Shown piece by piece: positions 52,720-60,798 of a stretch of 64,000 nt of DNA. The stretch covers positions 124,001-188,000 of the forward strand of contig CAZUDV010000008.1 in assembly GCA_964619555.1 (NCBI GenBank). The letters run 5' to 3'. Position 1 is the stretch's first letter; each line of letters starts with the position of its first letter. A program made the position numbers and the translations under genes. The DNA is from JAGOPY01 sp964619555. Its GTDB lineage: Bacteria; Bacteroidota; Bacteroidia; Bacteroidales; JAGOPY01. Under the pieces are notes generated by a model, which was not told where the DNA came from, did no database searches, and was given only the letters and a program-made list of their open reading frames with translations.

Positions 52720-53679
52720 ATGGAAGAAACTCATAAGATATCTTTCTTTAAAAAATGGTGGACTTCTATCCGTCCATTTTCCCTTCCGGCCTCCACCATG
52801 CCGGTAATATTCGGAACTGTCCTGGCCGTCGTGTATGGCGGATATCCGTTGAAGCCATGGTATTTCCTGCTGGCCTTTTTCGGTATGGTTATCCTTCATG
52901 CCGGGGCAAACATTCTCAGTGATATTTTCGATTATCAGAAGGGCCTGGATAAGGAGCCCTCTCCAAGCAGCGGCGGTGTTGTCAGAAAATACATCACGAT
53001 CAGGGAGGCCTGGATCGCATCGGTTCTGATGCTGGTGGCAGGAACGATAATTGGTTTGTACCTGACCTATGTTACAGGGCCATGGTTACTGGCGATCGGT
53101 ATCCTGGGGCTTTTTGTCGGCACTTTTTATACTTCCCATTCGAAGATAGCACTCAAATATCATGGTTTCGGCGACCTGGCCGTGTTCCTGAATTTCGGGA
53201 TACTCGGGTCACTCGGCGCCTACTATGTACAGTCCACGGAATTGTCCTGGATACCGGTTGTATGGGCTGTTCCCATGTCATTGCTGGTGATCGCTATTCT
53301 GCATGCCAACAACTGGAGGGATATTCAGTCGGACAGGGAAGGTAAGATCTTTACGATCGCCGCCCTGTTGGGGGATAAGAGTTCGTTGCGGTATTATGGT
53401 GTACTGATTTACGGACCTTTTGCCCTGGTACTGCTCCTGATCATGGTCCCGTTCTTGTTTTTCCCGAAGATTGCCGCCATGCCTTTTACTTTCCTGATCA
53501 CCCTTCTGGCTCTGCCACTGGCTCTCAATCTATGGAAAAAGGCCCTCAACCGGAAGACCCCTTCCAAACCCCTTGATTTTATTGCTTTGGATGGTGCCAC
53601 CGCCCAGCTTAACCTGCTTTTTGGTTCACTTTGCACACTGGCACTGATCCTTTATGCCGTGATCCACGGAATTAACTGA
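52720..53679 (+). CDS. menA: 1,4-dihydroxy-2-naphthoate polyprenyltransferase
   Basis: This 319-residue UbiA-superfamily prenyltransferase with about nine helices attaches a polyprenyl chain to 1,4-dihydroxy-2-naphthoate, the membrane step of menaquinone synthesis. The first Asp-rich motif is NILSDIFDYQKGLD (N64 to D77) and the second is NNWRDIQSDREGK (about 193-205); both are typical of MenA. It supplies the menaquinone that complex I would reduce. The CPBP gene follows after 7 nt. Confidence 0.93.
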   Translation: MEETHKISFFKKWWTSIRPFSLPASTMPVIFGTVLAVVYGGYPLKPWYFLLAFFGMVILHAGANILSDIFDYQKGLDKEPSPSSGGVVRKYITIREAWIASVLMLVAGTIIGLYLTYVTGPWLLAIGILGLFVGTFYTSHSKIALKYHGFGDLAVFLNFGILGSLGAYYVQSTELSWIPVVWAVPMSLLVIAILHANNWRDIQSDREGKIFTIAALLGDKSSLRYYGVLIYGPFALVLLLIMVPFLFFPKIAAMPFTFLITLLALPLALNLWKKALNRKTPSKPLDFIALDGATAQLNLLFGSLCTLALILYAVIHGIN

Positions 53680-53686
53680 TCCTTGA

Positions 53687-54334
53687 ATGACGTCCCGTTT
53701 TAGCGCCAGGAATTTAATCCTGGTAACGATTTTGGCAGTTGTACTCTTCAGCCCGATGTTCGTCCTGCACGGGTTGGGAAGATTCGACTTCTGGTGGTGG
53801 ATGAGTTCCAACCTGGTCCTGCTGATCACTCTTTCATTAGCCGTAGATCCTTCTTATCGTAAATATTTAAAAGCCGATGCGACAAAGGGTGCCATTCATA
53901 AAATATTATTCGGAGTCATTTCTGCGGGATTGCTGTATTTGGTCTTTTATGCCGGGAATTCCATTTCACGCTGGATGTTTGATTTTGCGGACCGGGGCAT
54001 TGCCAATGTTTACGCCTTCAAAGGGGATGCGGAAGGAATCCGGATCGGATTGCTGATGCTGCTCATCATCGGACCGGGAGAGGAACTCTTCTGGAGGGGG
54101 TTTCTGCAACGGCGTTATGAGGAAAAACTGGGTAAATGGAAAGGATTCATCCTGGCTTCGGTCATCTATACCGGCGTTCATGTACTTACCGGCAATGTCA
54201 TGTTGATCGTAGCAGCCCTGGTGGCCGGCGTATTTTGGGGGTGGATGTTCATGAGGTACCATTCAATGGTGATGAACATAGTCAGCCACACTATCTGGGA
54301 TATTTGTGTATTTCTTATTCTTCCGTTTAATTAA
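53687..54334 (+). CDS. CPBP-family intramembrane protease-like protein
   Basis: This 215-residue membrane protein of about six helices has the CPBP/Abi motifs: E132-E133-x3-R137 (GPGEELFWRGFLQRR), H165 in YTGVHVLTG and H201-x3-D205 in VSHTIWDI. These fit Rce1-type glutamyl intramembrane proteases, which process membrane-attached proteins; the substrate is unknown. It starts 7 nt after menA, so both are probably one transcript, although no functional link is known. Confidence 0.88.
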   Translation: MTSRFSARNLILVTILAVVLFSPMFVLHGLGRFDFWWWMSSNLVLLITLSLAVDPSYRKYLKADATKGAIHKILFGVISAGLLYLVFYAGNSISRWMFDFADRGIANVYAFKGDAEGIRIGLLMLLIIGPGEELFWRGFLQRRYEEKLGKWKGFILASVIYTGVHVLTGNVMLIVAALVAGVFWGWMFMRYHSMVMNIVSHTIWDICVFLILPFN

Positions 54335-54340
54335 AATATT

Positions 54341-54348
54341 TAATTTTG
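54341..54348 (+). promoter_or_regulatory. Putative -7 box of the repeat-rich T9SS gene
   Basis: TAATTTTG matches TANNTTTG and lies 74 nt before the ATG at 54422, just after the CPBP stop. No -33 box is visible at the proper distance. Confidence 0.3.
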
Positions 54349-54421
54349 AACGATATTATTAATACCTCCTGACCGGTCTATCAAGTGAAGAGGTGCCGAT
54401 ATCCTTTCAAAATTTCCTCCT

Positions 54422-57370
54422 ATGAGAAACATTTTACCGACAGCTTTTTTCATGCTGGTTTTCCCAATGTTCACCATTGCCCAATGGAGTACCGATCCGT
54501 CCGTCAATAATCCTATTAACACAGCCCCCGGGGAGCAGGCCATCCCCAAAATAGCTACCTGTCCCAACGGGGACAGCTATATCGGTTTTTTCTCATCGGA
54601 GGGTGGGAATTACAATGTTCGGTTACAACGTCTTGATGCGCAGGGAAATACATTGTGGGCCAATAATGGCATACTGATCAGCAATCATCTTCAGATGAGC
54701 TGGCTGACCGACTGGGATATGACCGCCGATCTTGCCAATCATGCCATTTTAACCTTCCAGGATATTCGGAACGGAGGGAATAACAATGTGGTGGCCTATC
54801 GAATATCACCTGCCGGCGACTTTATCTGGGGAGACGATGGTATTGCCCTTTCCAACAGCACAGCCTTTAACGCAGCGCCAAAAGTCTGTGTCACCGCAAC
54901 GGGAAATGCCGTTTTTGCCTGGCAGGCCGATGATGTGACGATCATCCAAAAGGTAAGTCCTGCGGGTTCCTTGATGTGGGGAACTTCCGGGATCACCCTG
55001 AGCGGATCCAATGAATATACCTGGCCTCAATTGTTGCCAGTGGGTACCGATGAAGTCATCCTCAAATATTTCCAGGACAGCGGCACCTTCCCGGGAATTA
55101 CCCGGAATATTTATGCGCAGAAATACAATTCCTCCGGAAGTCCGGTTTGGACATCCCCTGTGGCAATTACCAATGCCGGAGGGATAACCGCCTGGACCCA
55201 GGTGTTGCCTTTCGTGAACGACGGATCCGACGGTTTCTTCATTGCCTGGCACGACCAGCGGTATGGTGCCGGGAGCCCGCCGAAAATCTATGTACAGCAC
55301 ATCAATTCGAGCGGGCAGGCTGTCTTTGCGACCAACGGGGTGGAAGTTTCCGGTTCATCCTATATGCTGACCGATGCCTTCCTGGCCCTTCCGCCGGGAT
55401 CATCTGACATCTATGTGTTTTACAATGAAATTGAGCCGATGTTTCAGAACCAGTGGGGTATTTCCGGTCAGAAGATATCTTCAGCAGGTGCCAAACTCTG
55501 GGGAAACAACGGCATTTCTGTGGTCCCGGTCAGCAGCACTACCAGGTACGTTGTGGATGCCAGTGCAAGTCCGACCGACATGGTGGTATTCTATGAAGAA
55601 TATGTTGGATCGGTGAATATCCTGCTCAAAGCCACACGCCTGAATACCAGCGGAGGTTTCATGTGGACCCCGGAAATTGTGAATATTTCCACTGTGGTTT
55701 CCGAAAAAGTACATACGACCGTCAATGATTTTGCCGGTAATCAGTGGATCCTGAGCTGGGAAGATAACCGGAATGCCGGCGACCGGGATATTTATGCGCA
55801 GAACATCCAGCTTGACGGTACCCTGGGGCCATATATCCCGGATGAAGGGTATATCGAAGGGATAGTTACCCTAAACGGGGGATCGGCCAGCGTCACCCTG
55901 GTGACCGTGGCCGCCGGTGAAGTAACCACCCATCCCGACGCGACCGGATTTTACTCCCTGACCGTGCCGGGCGGAATCTACCAGGTAAGCGGTAGCCTGA
56001 CTGGTTATATTCCTGATACTGTGTTCAATGTTTCGGTCGTCACAGGAGAAACCACATCCAATATCGATTTAACCCTGCAGGCATTGCCCACAGGTTTCAT
56101 TGAAGGCACCGTCGTGCTCCTGGATGGCACGGGTGACGTGGAAGATGTTGCGGTCATGGCCGGTTATCACCTTGTGAATCCCGATGCCAATGGGAATTAT
56201 ACCATGGAAATCGAGATAGGCACCTATGATGTGACGGCTTCACTTGAATTGTACAGCCCTGAAACCGTTGGAAATATAGTTGTCATGCAGGGACAGACCA
56301 CTCCGGATGTGGATTTTGAACTGAGCCTGCTGCCCACTACCGGATTCATTGAAGGCACCGTCCAACTGGTCGGAGGAACCGGAGATGTCACGCAGGTGGA
56401 GGTAACGACAGGCTCGGTGACAGTCAATCCGGATGAAAACGGCTATTATATCCTCGAAGCCATTCCGGGCTACTGGGATGTAAGTGCGAGCCTGGAAGGA
56501 TACTACACCCAGGTCGTGCAGGATGTCATGGTCATTCTGGAAGACACCACCTCAGACGTGGATTTTGAACTTCCGGCCATTCCCAATATCGGTTATATCG
56601 AAGGCACGGTCACATTATTCAACGGCACGGGAGATGTCACACTGGCCGAAATCTCAGCCGGAATTCAACTGGTTCATCCCTCTGCCAGCGGGCACTATTT
56701 CCTCGGTATCGAGCCCGGAACATACACCGTCGGTGCCATTCATCCGTATACCGTGCCTGACAGCATCAATAATGTTACCGTCATGGCCGGCCAGACGGTG
56801 AGCGACATCGATTTCGACCTGGAAATTGTGAGGGCAGACCTGGTTTGCCGGGCTATGGATACTTATGGCACCATTCTCAATAATGTGAATGTCGAAATTA
56901 CCGGCCCGGCTGGTCTGTATACCGGAACGATAGAGGATGACAGCCTGGTCTTTCTGAATGTCCCTTATGGCACATACGATGGCGAAGCCTGGATGGAAGG
57001 CACGGATCCGGTCTATGAGACCGAAGAAATTGGCCAGGCCAATCATAATATGACTTTCGTTTTCGACCTGACAGGATTACAGGAATCGGATGACAAAACT
57101 GCCGGTAATTTGAAAGTATTTCCGAATCCGTCCGAAAGCAGGGCTGTGATATCATTCACCATGGCAGTTGACGGAAATGCATCCCTGAAGATTTATTCAT
57201 TACAGGGCATACCGGTTGTCAGTCTGATGGAAGACGAACTGCCTCAGGGGAAGCATGAAATTACATGGGATGGAATGGCAGATGACGGCCGGCTGGTTTC
57301 GCCGGGCCTTTATATGCTCATATTACAAACGCCATGGCATACCGAAGGCATCGGGATGATCCGTAATTAG
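54422..57370 (+). CDS. T9SS-secreted protein with four tandem 83-residue CarboxypepD-reg-like repeats
   Basis: This 982-residue protein has a signal peptide (1-20, ending FTIAQ), a propeller-like first half (about 21-470, with repeated NNGILISNH, DDGIALSNS and NNGISVVPV strands), four tandem carboxypeptidase-regulatory-like repeats beginning at residues 476, 558, 641 and 724, a further Ig-like domain and a T9SS type A sorting domain (about 893-982; starts LKVFPNPSESRA). Each repeat opens with GYIEG/GFIEG and contains a GDV step. It is likely a large cell-surface or released binding/adhesion protein. It is a single-gene unit. Confidence 0.85.
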   Translation: MRNILPTAFFMLVFPMFTIAQWSTDPSVNNPINTAPGEQAIPKIATCPNGDSYIGFFSSEGGNYNVRLQRLDAQGNTLWANNGILISNHLQMSWLTDWDMTADLANHAILTFQDIRNGGNNNVVAYRISPAGDFIWGDDGIALSNSTAFNAAPKVCVTATGNAVFAWQADDVTIIQKVSPAGSLMWGTSGITLSGSNEYTWPQLLPVGTDEVILKYFQDSGTFPGITRNIYAQKYNSSGSPVWTSPVAITNAGGITAWTQVLPFVNDGSDGFFIAWHDQRYGAGSPPKIYVQHINSSGQAVFATNGVEVSGSSYMLTDAFLALPPGSSDIYVFYNEIEPMFQNQWGISGQKISSAGAKLWGNNGISVVPVSSTTRYVVDASASPTDMVVFYEEYVGSVNILLKATRLNTSGGFMWTPEIVNISTVVSEKVHTTVNDFAGNQWILSWEDNRNAGDRDIYAQNIQLDGTLGPYIPDEGYIEGIVTLNGGSASVTLVTVAAGEVTTHPDATGFYSLTVPGGIYQVSGSLTGYIPDTVFNVSVVTGETTSNIDLTLQALPTGFIEGTVVLLDGTGDVEDVAVMAGYHLVNPDANGNYTMEIEIGTYDVTASLELYSPETVGNIVVMQGQTTPDVDFELSLLPTTGFIEGTVQLVGGTGDVTQVEVTTGSVTVNPDENGYYILEAIPGYWDVSASLEGYYTQVVQDVMVILEDTTSDVDFELPAIPNIGYIEGTVTLFNGTGDVTLAEISAGIQLVHPSASGHYFLGIEPGTYTVGAIHPYTVPDSINNVTVMAGQTVSDIDFDLEIVRADLVCRAMDTYGTILNNVNVEITGPAGLYTGTIEDDSLVFLNVPYGTYDGEAWMEGTDPVYETEEIGQANHNMTFVFDLTGLQESDDKTAGNLKVFPNPSESRAVISFTMAVDGNASLKIYSLQGIPVVSLMEDELPQGKHEITWDGMADDGRLVSPGLYMLILQTPWHTEGIGMIRN
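55847..56840 (+). repeat. Four in-frame tandem repeats of about 247 bp
   Basis: Repeat units start at 55847, 56093, 56342 and 56591 (82-83 codons apart), each beginning with a Gly-(Tyr/Phe)-Ile-Glu-Gly codon run and ending before the next. They encode the CarboxypepD-reg-like repeats of the T9SS protein. Similarity is clear at protein level and moderate at DNA level, so the duplication is not recent. Confidence 0.8.
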
Positions 57371-57468
57371 CAAAGTTTTCCTGAATATTAACATTTTGGC
57401 AGTAAGATTTTATCCGGACTGAATGGAACGATAATTGTTCATATGCCGAAAAATCAATATTTAAGGAG

Positions 57469-57858
57469 ATGAAAATTTACTTTGCAGGAAACAAGCAGAT
57501 TTTTGCTGATATCGAGGATTTCACGGTAAAGACCGACCAGTCGTTACGGGTTGGGGGAGATGGCCAGTACCCCGAGCCCTTTACATTATTCCTGGCTTCT
57601 CTCGGGACGTGTGCCGGGATCTATGCCAAATCATTCTGTGACCAGAGAGGGATTGACACCCGCAACATCCATCTTACGCAGGAACAGGAATTCGATCCCA
57701 TCAGAAAGATCATCGGAAAATTCAAACTGATCATTCACGTCGACCAGGGCTTTCCTGAGAAATACGAACAGGCGCTGATCAGTACGGTCAGTCTATGTGC
57801 GGTAAAGCGGCACCTGAGGGAGGATATTGCGGTGGAGGTTGAGGTGAGGAGAATGTAG
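57469..57858 (+). CDS. OsmC/Ohr-family protein
   Basis: This 129-residue protein has the OsmC fold with the reactive Cys pair C48 (FLASLGTCAGIYAKSFC) and C110 (STVSLCAVKRH). OsmC and Ohr are thiol peroxidases of organic hydroperoxides; this short form belongs to the wider OsmC-like group, whose substrates may differ. The sequence GGAG directly touches the start codon, which is too close for a normal Shine-Dalgarno site. It ends convergent to the sorbosone-dehydrogenase-like gene. Confidence 0.88.
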   Translation: MKIYFAGNKQIFADIEDFTVKTDQSLRVGGDGQYPEPFTLFLASLGTCAGIYAKSFCDQRGIDTRNIHLTQEQEFDPIRKIIGKFKLIIHVDQGFPEKYEQALISTVSLCAVKRHLREDIAVEVEVRRM

Positions 57859-57902
57859 GAAAAAGGAGAGAGGAAAAGAGGAGAGTTGGGATTGGACCCG
57901 GA

Positions 57903-58997
57903 TTACTCTTTGTAGATCCGGTAGATGCAACCGGCCAGGTCGTCGCTGACGAACAGGGAACCATCGGGACCGACTTGCACATCTGCCGGGCGACCAAAGG
58001 GATAATTGCCTTGCAACCATCCTTCACAGAAAACTTCGTAGTCCATGGCACGGCCTTTTACTACCGGGACAAACGATATCCGGTAGCCTGCCTTTAAAGT
58101 ACGGCCCCAGAAACCATGTTCGGCAATGAAGATACCACCATGGTATTTTTCGTCAAACATTTTACCAGTGTAAAAGCGCATTCCCTGGGCACCCGAATGC
58201 GGAGGCAAGTCTTTTGACGGATTGATAAAGTGGATATTTTTTGGCTTCTGTGACCAGTAATCCATATCGGGCACTGACCCTGAAATGAATGGAAAACCAA
58301 AATGCTGGCTGTCGACCAGGGCTTTATTGAGCTCATCCGGTGGATAAGCATCCCCGAGGTCATCCCGGCCTGAATCGGTGAACCACAGCACATCGACCTC
58401 AGGTTGCCAGTCCAGCCCCTGGCTAAACCTGACCCCGGAGGCAAAGATCTCAAGGACAGAACCATCCAGTGACATCCTCAGGATGCGGGCATGCCAGGCA
58501 CTGTCAGGGAGGCAAACATTGCAACCGGCACCGACCGGTATATACAATTTGTTGTCGGGACCGATGCGGATAAATTTCCACCCCTGCCAGGTTTCTGCCG
58601 GGAAGTTATCATTGATGACCATGGGCCGGGGATTGGAATCAAGGCGCGAAAGAATGTCTTCGAATTTGATGATCCGCGTCACTTCGGCGACATAAAGGTC
58701 TCCTTCATGAAAGTCCACACCGGAGGGCATTTCCAATCCTTCGGCAATAGTCTTAATTTCTCCCTCCTTTGTAATGGCATAAACTTTTCCTGCATTCAGG
58801 GAGCCTACGAACAGGGTGCCATCATCCCCAAAATCCATTTCCCTGGCATTGGCCAGTCCGGCAGCATATATTTCAATCCGGTAACCTTCAGGCAATTTGA
58901 ATTTTCCCACCGGGATAGAATCGGCCGGCAGGAACTGAGCCCGTAGGGATGCTGCCAGGATGAACAAAGACAAGAAATGGATGAGAAAATGCTTCAT
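57903..58997 (-). CDS. Secreted glucose/sorbosone dehydrogenase-like propeller protein
   Basis: This 364-residue protein has a signal peptide (1-20, ending ASLRAQ) and a six-bladed propeller of the GSDH (PQQ-dependent soluble dehydrogenase) type: MDFGDDGTLFVGSLNAGKVY, GPDNKLYIPVGAGCN, the metal/PQQ region HARILRMSLDGSVLEIFASG and the last blade GPDGSLFVSDDLAGCIYRI. It may oxidise a sugar aldehyde with PQQ, but activity is not certain because many GSDH-like proteins of Bacteroidota have no known cofactor. Its start overlaps the stop of the MscS gene by 4 bp. Confidence 0.85.
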   Translation of the reverse strand: MKHFLIHFLSLFILAASLRAQFLPADSIPVGKFKLPEGYRIEIYAAGLANAREMDFGDDGTLFVGSLNAGKVYAITKEGEIKTIAEGLEMPSGVDFHEGDLYVAEVTRIIKFEDILSRLDSNPRPMVINDNFPAETWQGWKFIRIGPDNKLYIPVGAGCNVCLPDSAWHARILRMSLDGSVLEIFASGVRFSQGLDWQPEVDVLWFTDSGRDDLGDAYPPDELNKALVDSQHFGFPFISGSVPDMDYWSQKPKNIHFINPSKDLPPHSGAQGMRFYTGKMFDEKYHGGIFIAEHGFWGRTLKAGYRISFVPVVKGRAMDYEVFCEGWLQGNYPFGRPADVQVGPDGSLFVSDDLAGCIYRIYKE

Positions 58998-60685
58998 GAC
59001 CGGTCCCTGGGTTTTCGTCCTCTTTTCTTAGGTGCCGTGGAAACCGGCGGTATAGCTGCCGGTGAAGGAAGGAATTCCTCTTCCCAATTCTTCGGTATGG
59101 TTACCTCATTACCATCCCTTTCGGCACGGTAATGCGGCGACATGATCTCCACCCCTCCGCGGTTGAAAGCATCCTGGATATTCTGATGGAGTTCCGACCG
59201 GATCTTCAGCATATTATTTGCTTCGCGGATGTAGACATTCAACTGGTAGCTGATATAAAAATCATCAAGGCTGGTCTGCAGGACAAAAGGTGACGGATCC
59301 TTTAGGACGCCGGGAGTATTCAATGCGGCTTCGGTCAGCAATTGATGGACCTTTCGCCAGGGGGCATCATATCCGATGGTCACGGTCGTATGAATGATAA
59401 GCCCTGTTTCCCTGGCGGGTTCACTGTAATTGACCGTGTGGCTGGTCAGTATTTTGGAATTCGGAATGGTAACATCTTCGTTTTTTATGGTCCGAATGCG
59501 TGTGACCAGCGCCGATTTCTCCAGGACTGTTCCCACAATGTCATCTATCTTAATTTTATCCCCGATCTTGAAAGGTCGCATGTAAGTGATCACGAGACCT
59601 GCCACCGCATTGGAAATAGCGCTGGAGGACCCGATGGATATCAGCAATCCCACAAACACGGAAACCCCCTTGAATATCTCGGAATCAGAACCTGGAAGGA
59701 ACGGGAAGATAATGATGAACATGAAGATGTACATCACGAAACGGATGATCATTAAGGTAGGCTGTGCCCATTCCGGGTAGAATCCCGGGATCTCCAGTTT
59801 TTTAGACGAGATTTCATCGGTGAGAAACCGGATCCCCCGGATAAGCCACCTGAAAACAATGTAGATGACGACAATGGTGATCAGATTGGGTATATACCTG
59901 ATGATACCCATCAGTATTTTATTTACGGGATTCCAGATCAGGCCAATCAGTTTCCGGGTAAATCCTTCCGTGGCGGGAAATAAGGTGAAGATAATCGGAA
60001 GAGCGATAAAGATCAGAAAGATAATTAATCCGAACTTAAAGATTACCAGCAGGGTACGCATAAATTTGAACTGTTGTTCAGGGGCCAGAACCGGATATCC
60101 CCGGATATGCCATCCCTTGAAATACCTCTCTTTCCGGTTTTCCATATACCGGAAAATCCTTCGGAAGATCCAGTTCAGCAGGAAGACGACAAGTACGACC
60201 AGCACCGTGATAATGCCGGCATACAGGATATTTTTGGTTATACTTTTCAGATTATAGGCAGTCAGGTTTTTTGAAAATCCCTTCTGCAAAGCCTCCATAT
60301 TCATCCGGGCAAGACTGACCGGAGAAACCCCAGTACCGGTCGTATCGATCGGATATACGGCCATCAGGGGGAGCCCTTTGTAAATGATAAAGTGATTTTC
60401 ATCGGATGACACGATATTGAACGAGTCTGCCTCCACGGTTCCCTCCTTCAGGATCCCATCCAGGATAAGATTCAGCCTTTTGGCCCTTTCTTGGGAGGAA
60501 TAGATCCCAATGGGCTGGTGGATATAGAAAAGTGTGTCATTCAACAAGATAACCGGGGCCCTGGAGGGTTTTATTTTCGGAAGTGATCCTTCATCATCCC
60601 GGAGTGTGTCAAGGGATTGCCCCGCTAATCCTGATAATAAGAAGATCAGGATGCCAGTGATCAGGTACCGGATTTGATTCTTCAT
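58994..60685 (-). CDS. MscS-family mechanosensitive channel with long N-terminal domain
   Basis: The product is 563 residues from the ATG at 60685 (MKNQIRYLITGILIF); the frame opens 7 codons earlier. It has a signal peptide, a periplasmic region (about 25-150), several membrane helices and the MscS core: the pore helix (SSSAISNAVAGLVITYM) followed by the beta domain (RPFKIGDKIKIDDIVG, DVTIPNSKILTSHTVNYS). The C terminus ends in a basic tail (PKKRGRKPRD). It is probably a tension-gated osmotic release channel, in the MscM/YbdG-like group. The next gene starts in its stop codon. Confidence 0.9.
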   Translation of the reverse strand: MKNQIRYLITGILIFLLSGLAGQSLDTLRDDEGSLPKIKPSRAPVILLNDTLFYIHQPIGIYSSQERAKRLNLILDGILKEGTVEADSFNIVSSDENHFIIYKGLPLMAVYPIDTTGTGVSPVSLARMNMEALQKGFSKNLTAYNLKSITKNILYAGIITVLVVLVVFLLNWIFRRIFRYMENRKERYFKGWHIRGYPVLAPEQQFKFMRTLLVIFKFGLIIFLIFIALPIIFTLFPATEGFTRKLIGLIWNPVNKILMGIIRYIPNLITIVVIYIVFRWLIRGIRFLTDEISSKKLEIPGFYPEWAQPTLMIIRFVMYIFMFIIIFPFLPGSDSEIFKGVSVFVGLLISIGSSSAISNAVAGLVITYMRPFKIGDKIKIDDIVGTVLEKSALVTRIRTIKNEDVTIPNSKILTSHTVNYSEPARETGLIIHTTVTIGYDAPWRKVHQLLTEAALNTPGVLKDPSPFVLQTSLDDFYISYQLNVYIREANNMLKIRSELHQNIQDAFNRGGVEIMSPHYRAERDGNEVTIPKNWEEEFLPSPAAIPPVSTAPKKRGRKPRDRS

Positions 60686-60749
60686 AATAAAAATCTCATT
60701 GGTCAAAGTTATTCAGAACGACTGGAATGGCAAAAGAAAGAATAATTGA

Positions 60750-60757
60750 TAATTTTG
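60750..60757 (+). promoter_or_regulatory. Putative -7 box of the partial secreted-protein gene
   Basis: TAATTTTG matches TANNTTTG and lies 42 nt before the ATG at 60799. No -33 box was found at the normal distance. Confidence 0.3.
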
Positions 60758-60798
60758 CAAAGATAGCATTTCGATCTTATTGTAATTCAAACCTGATT

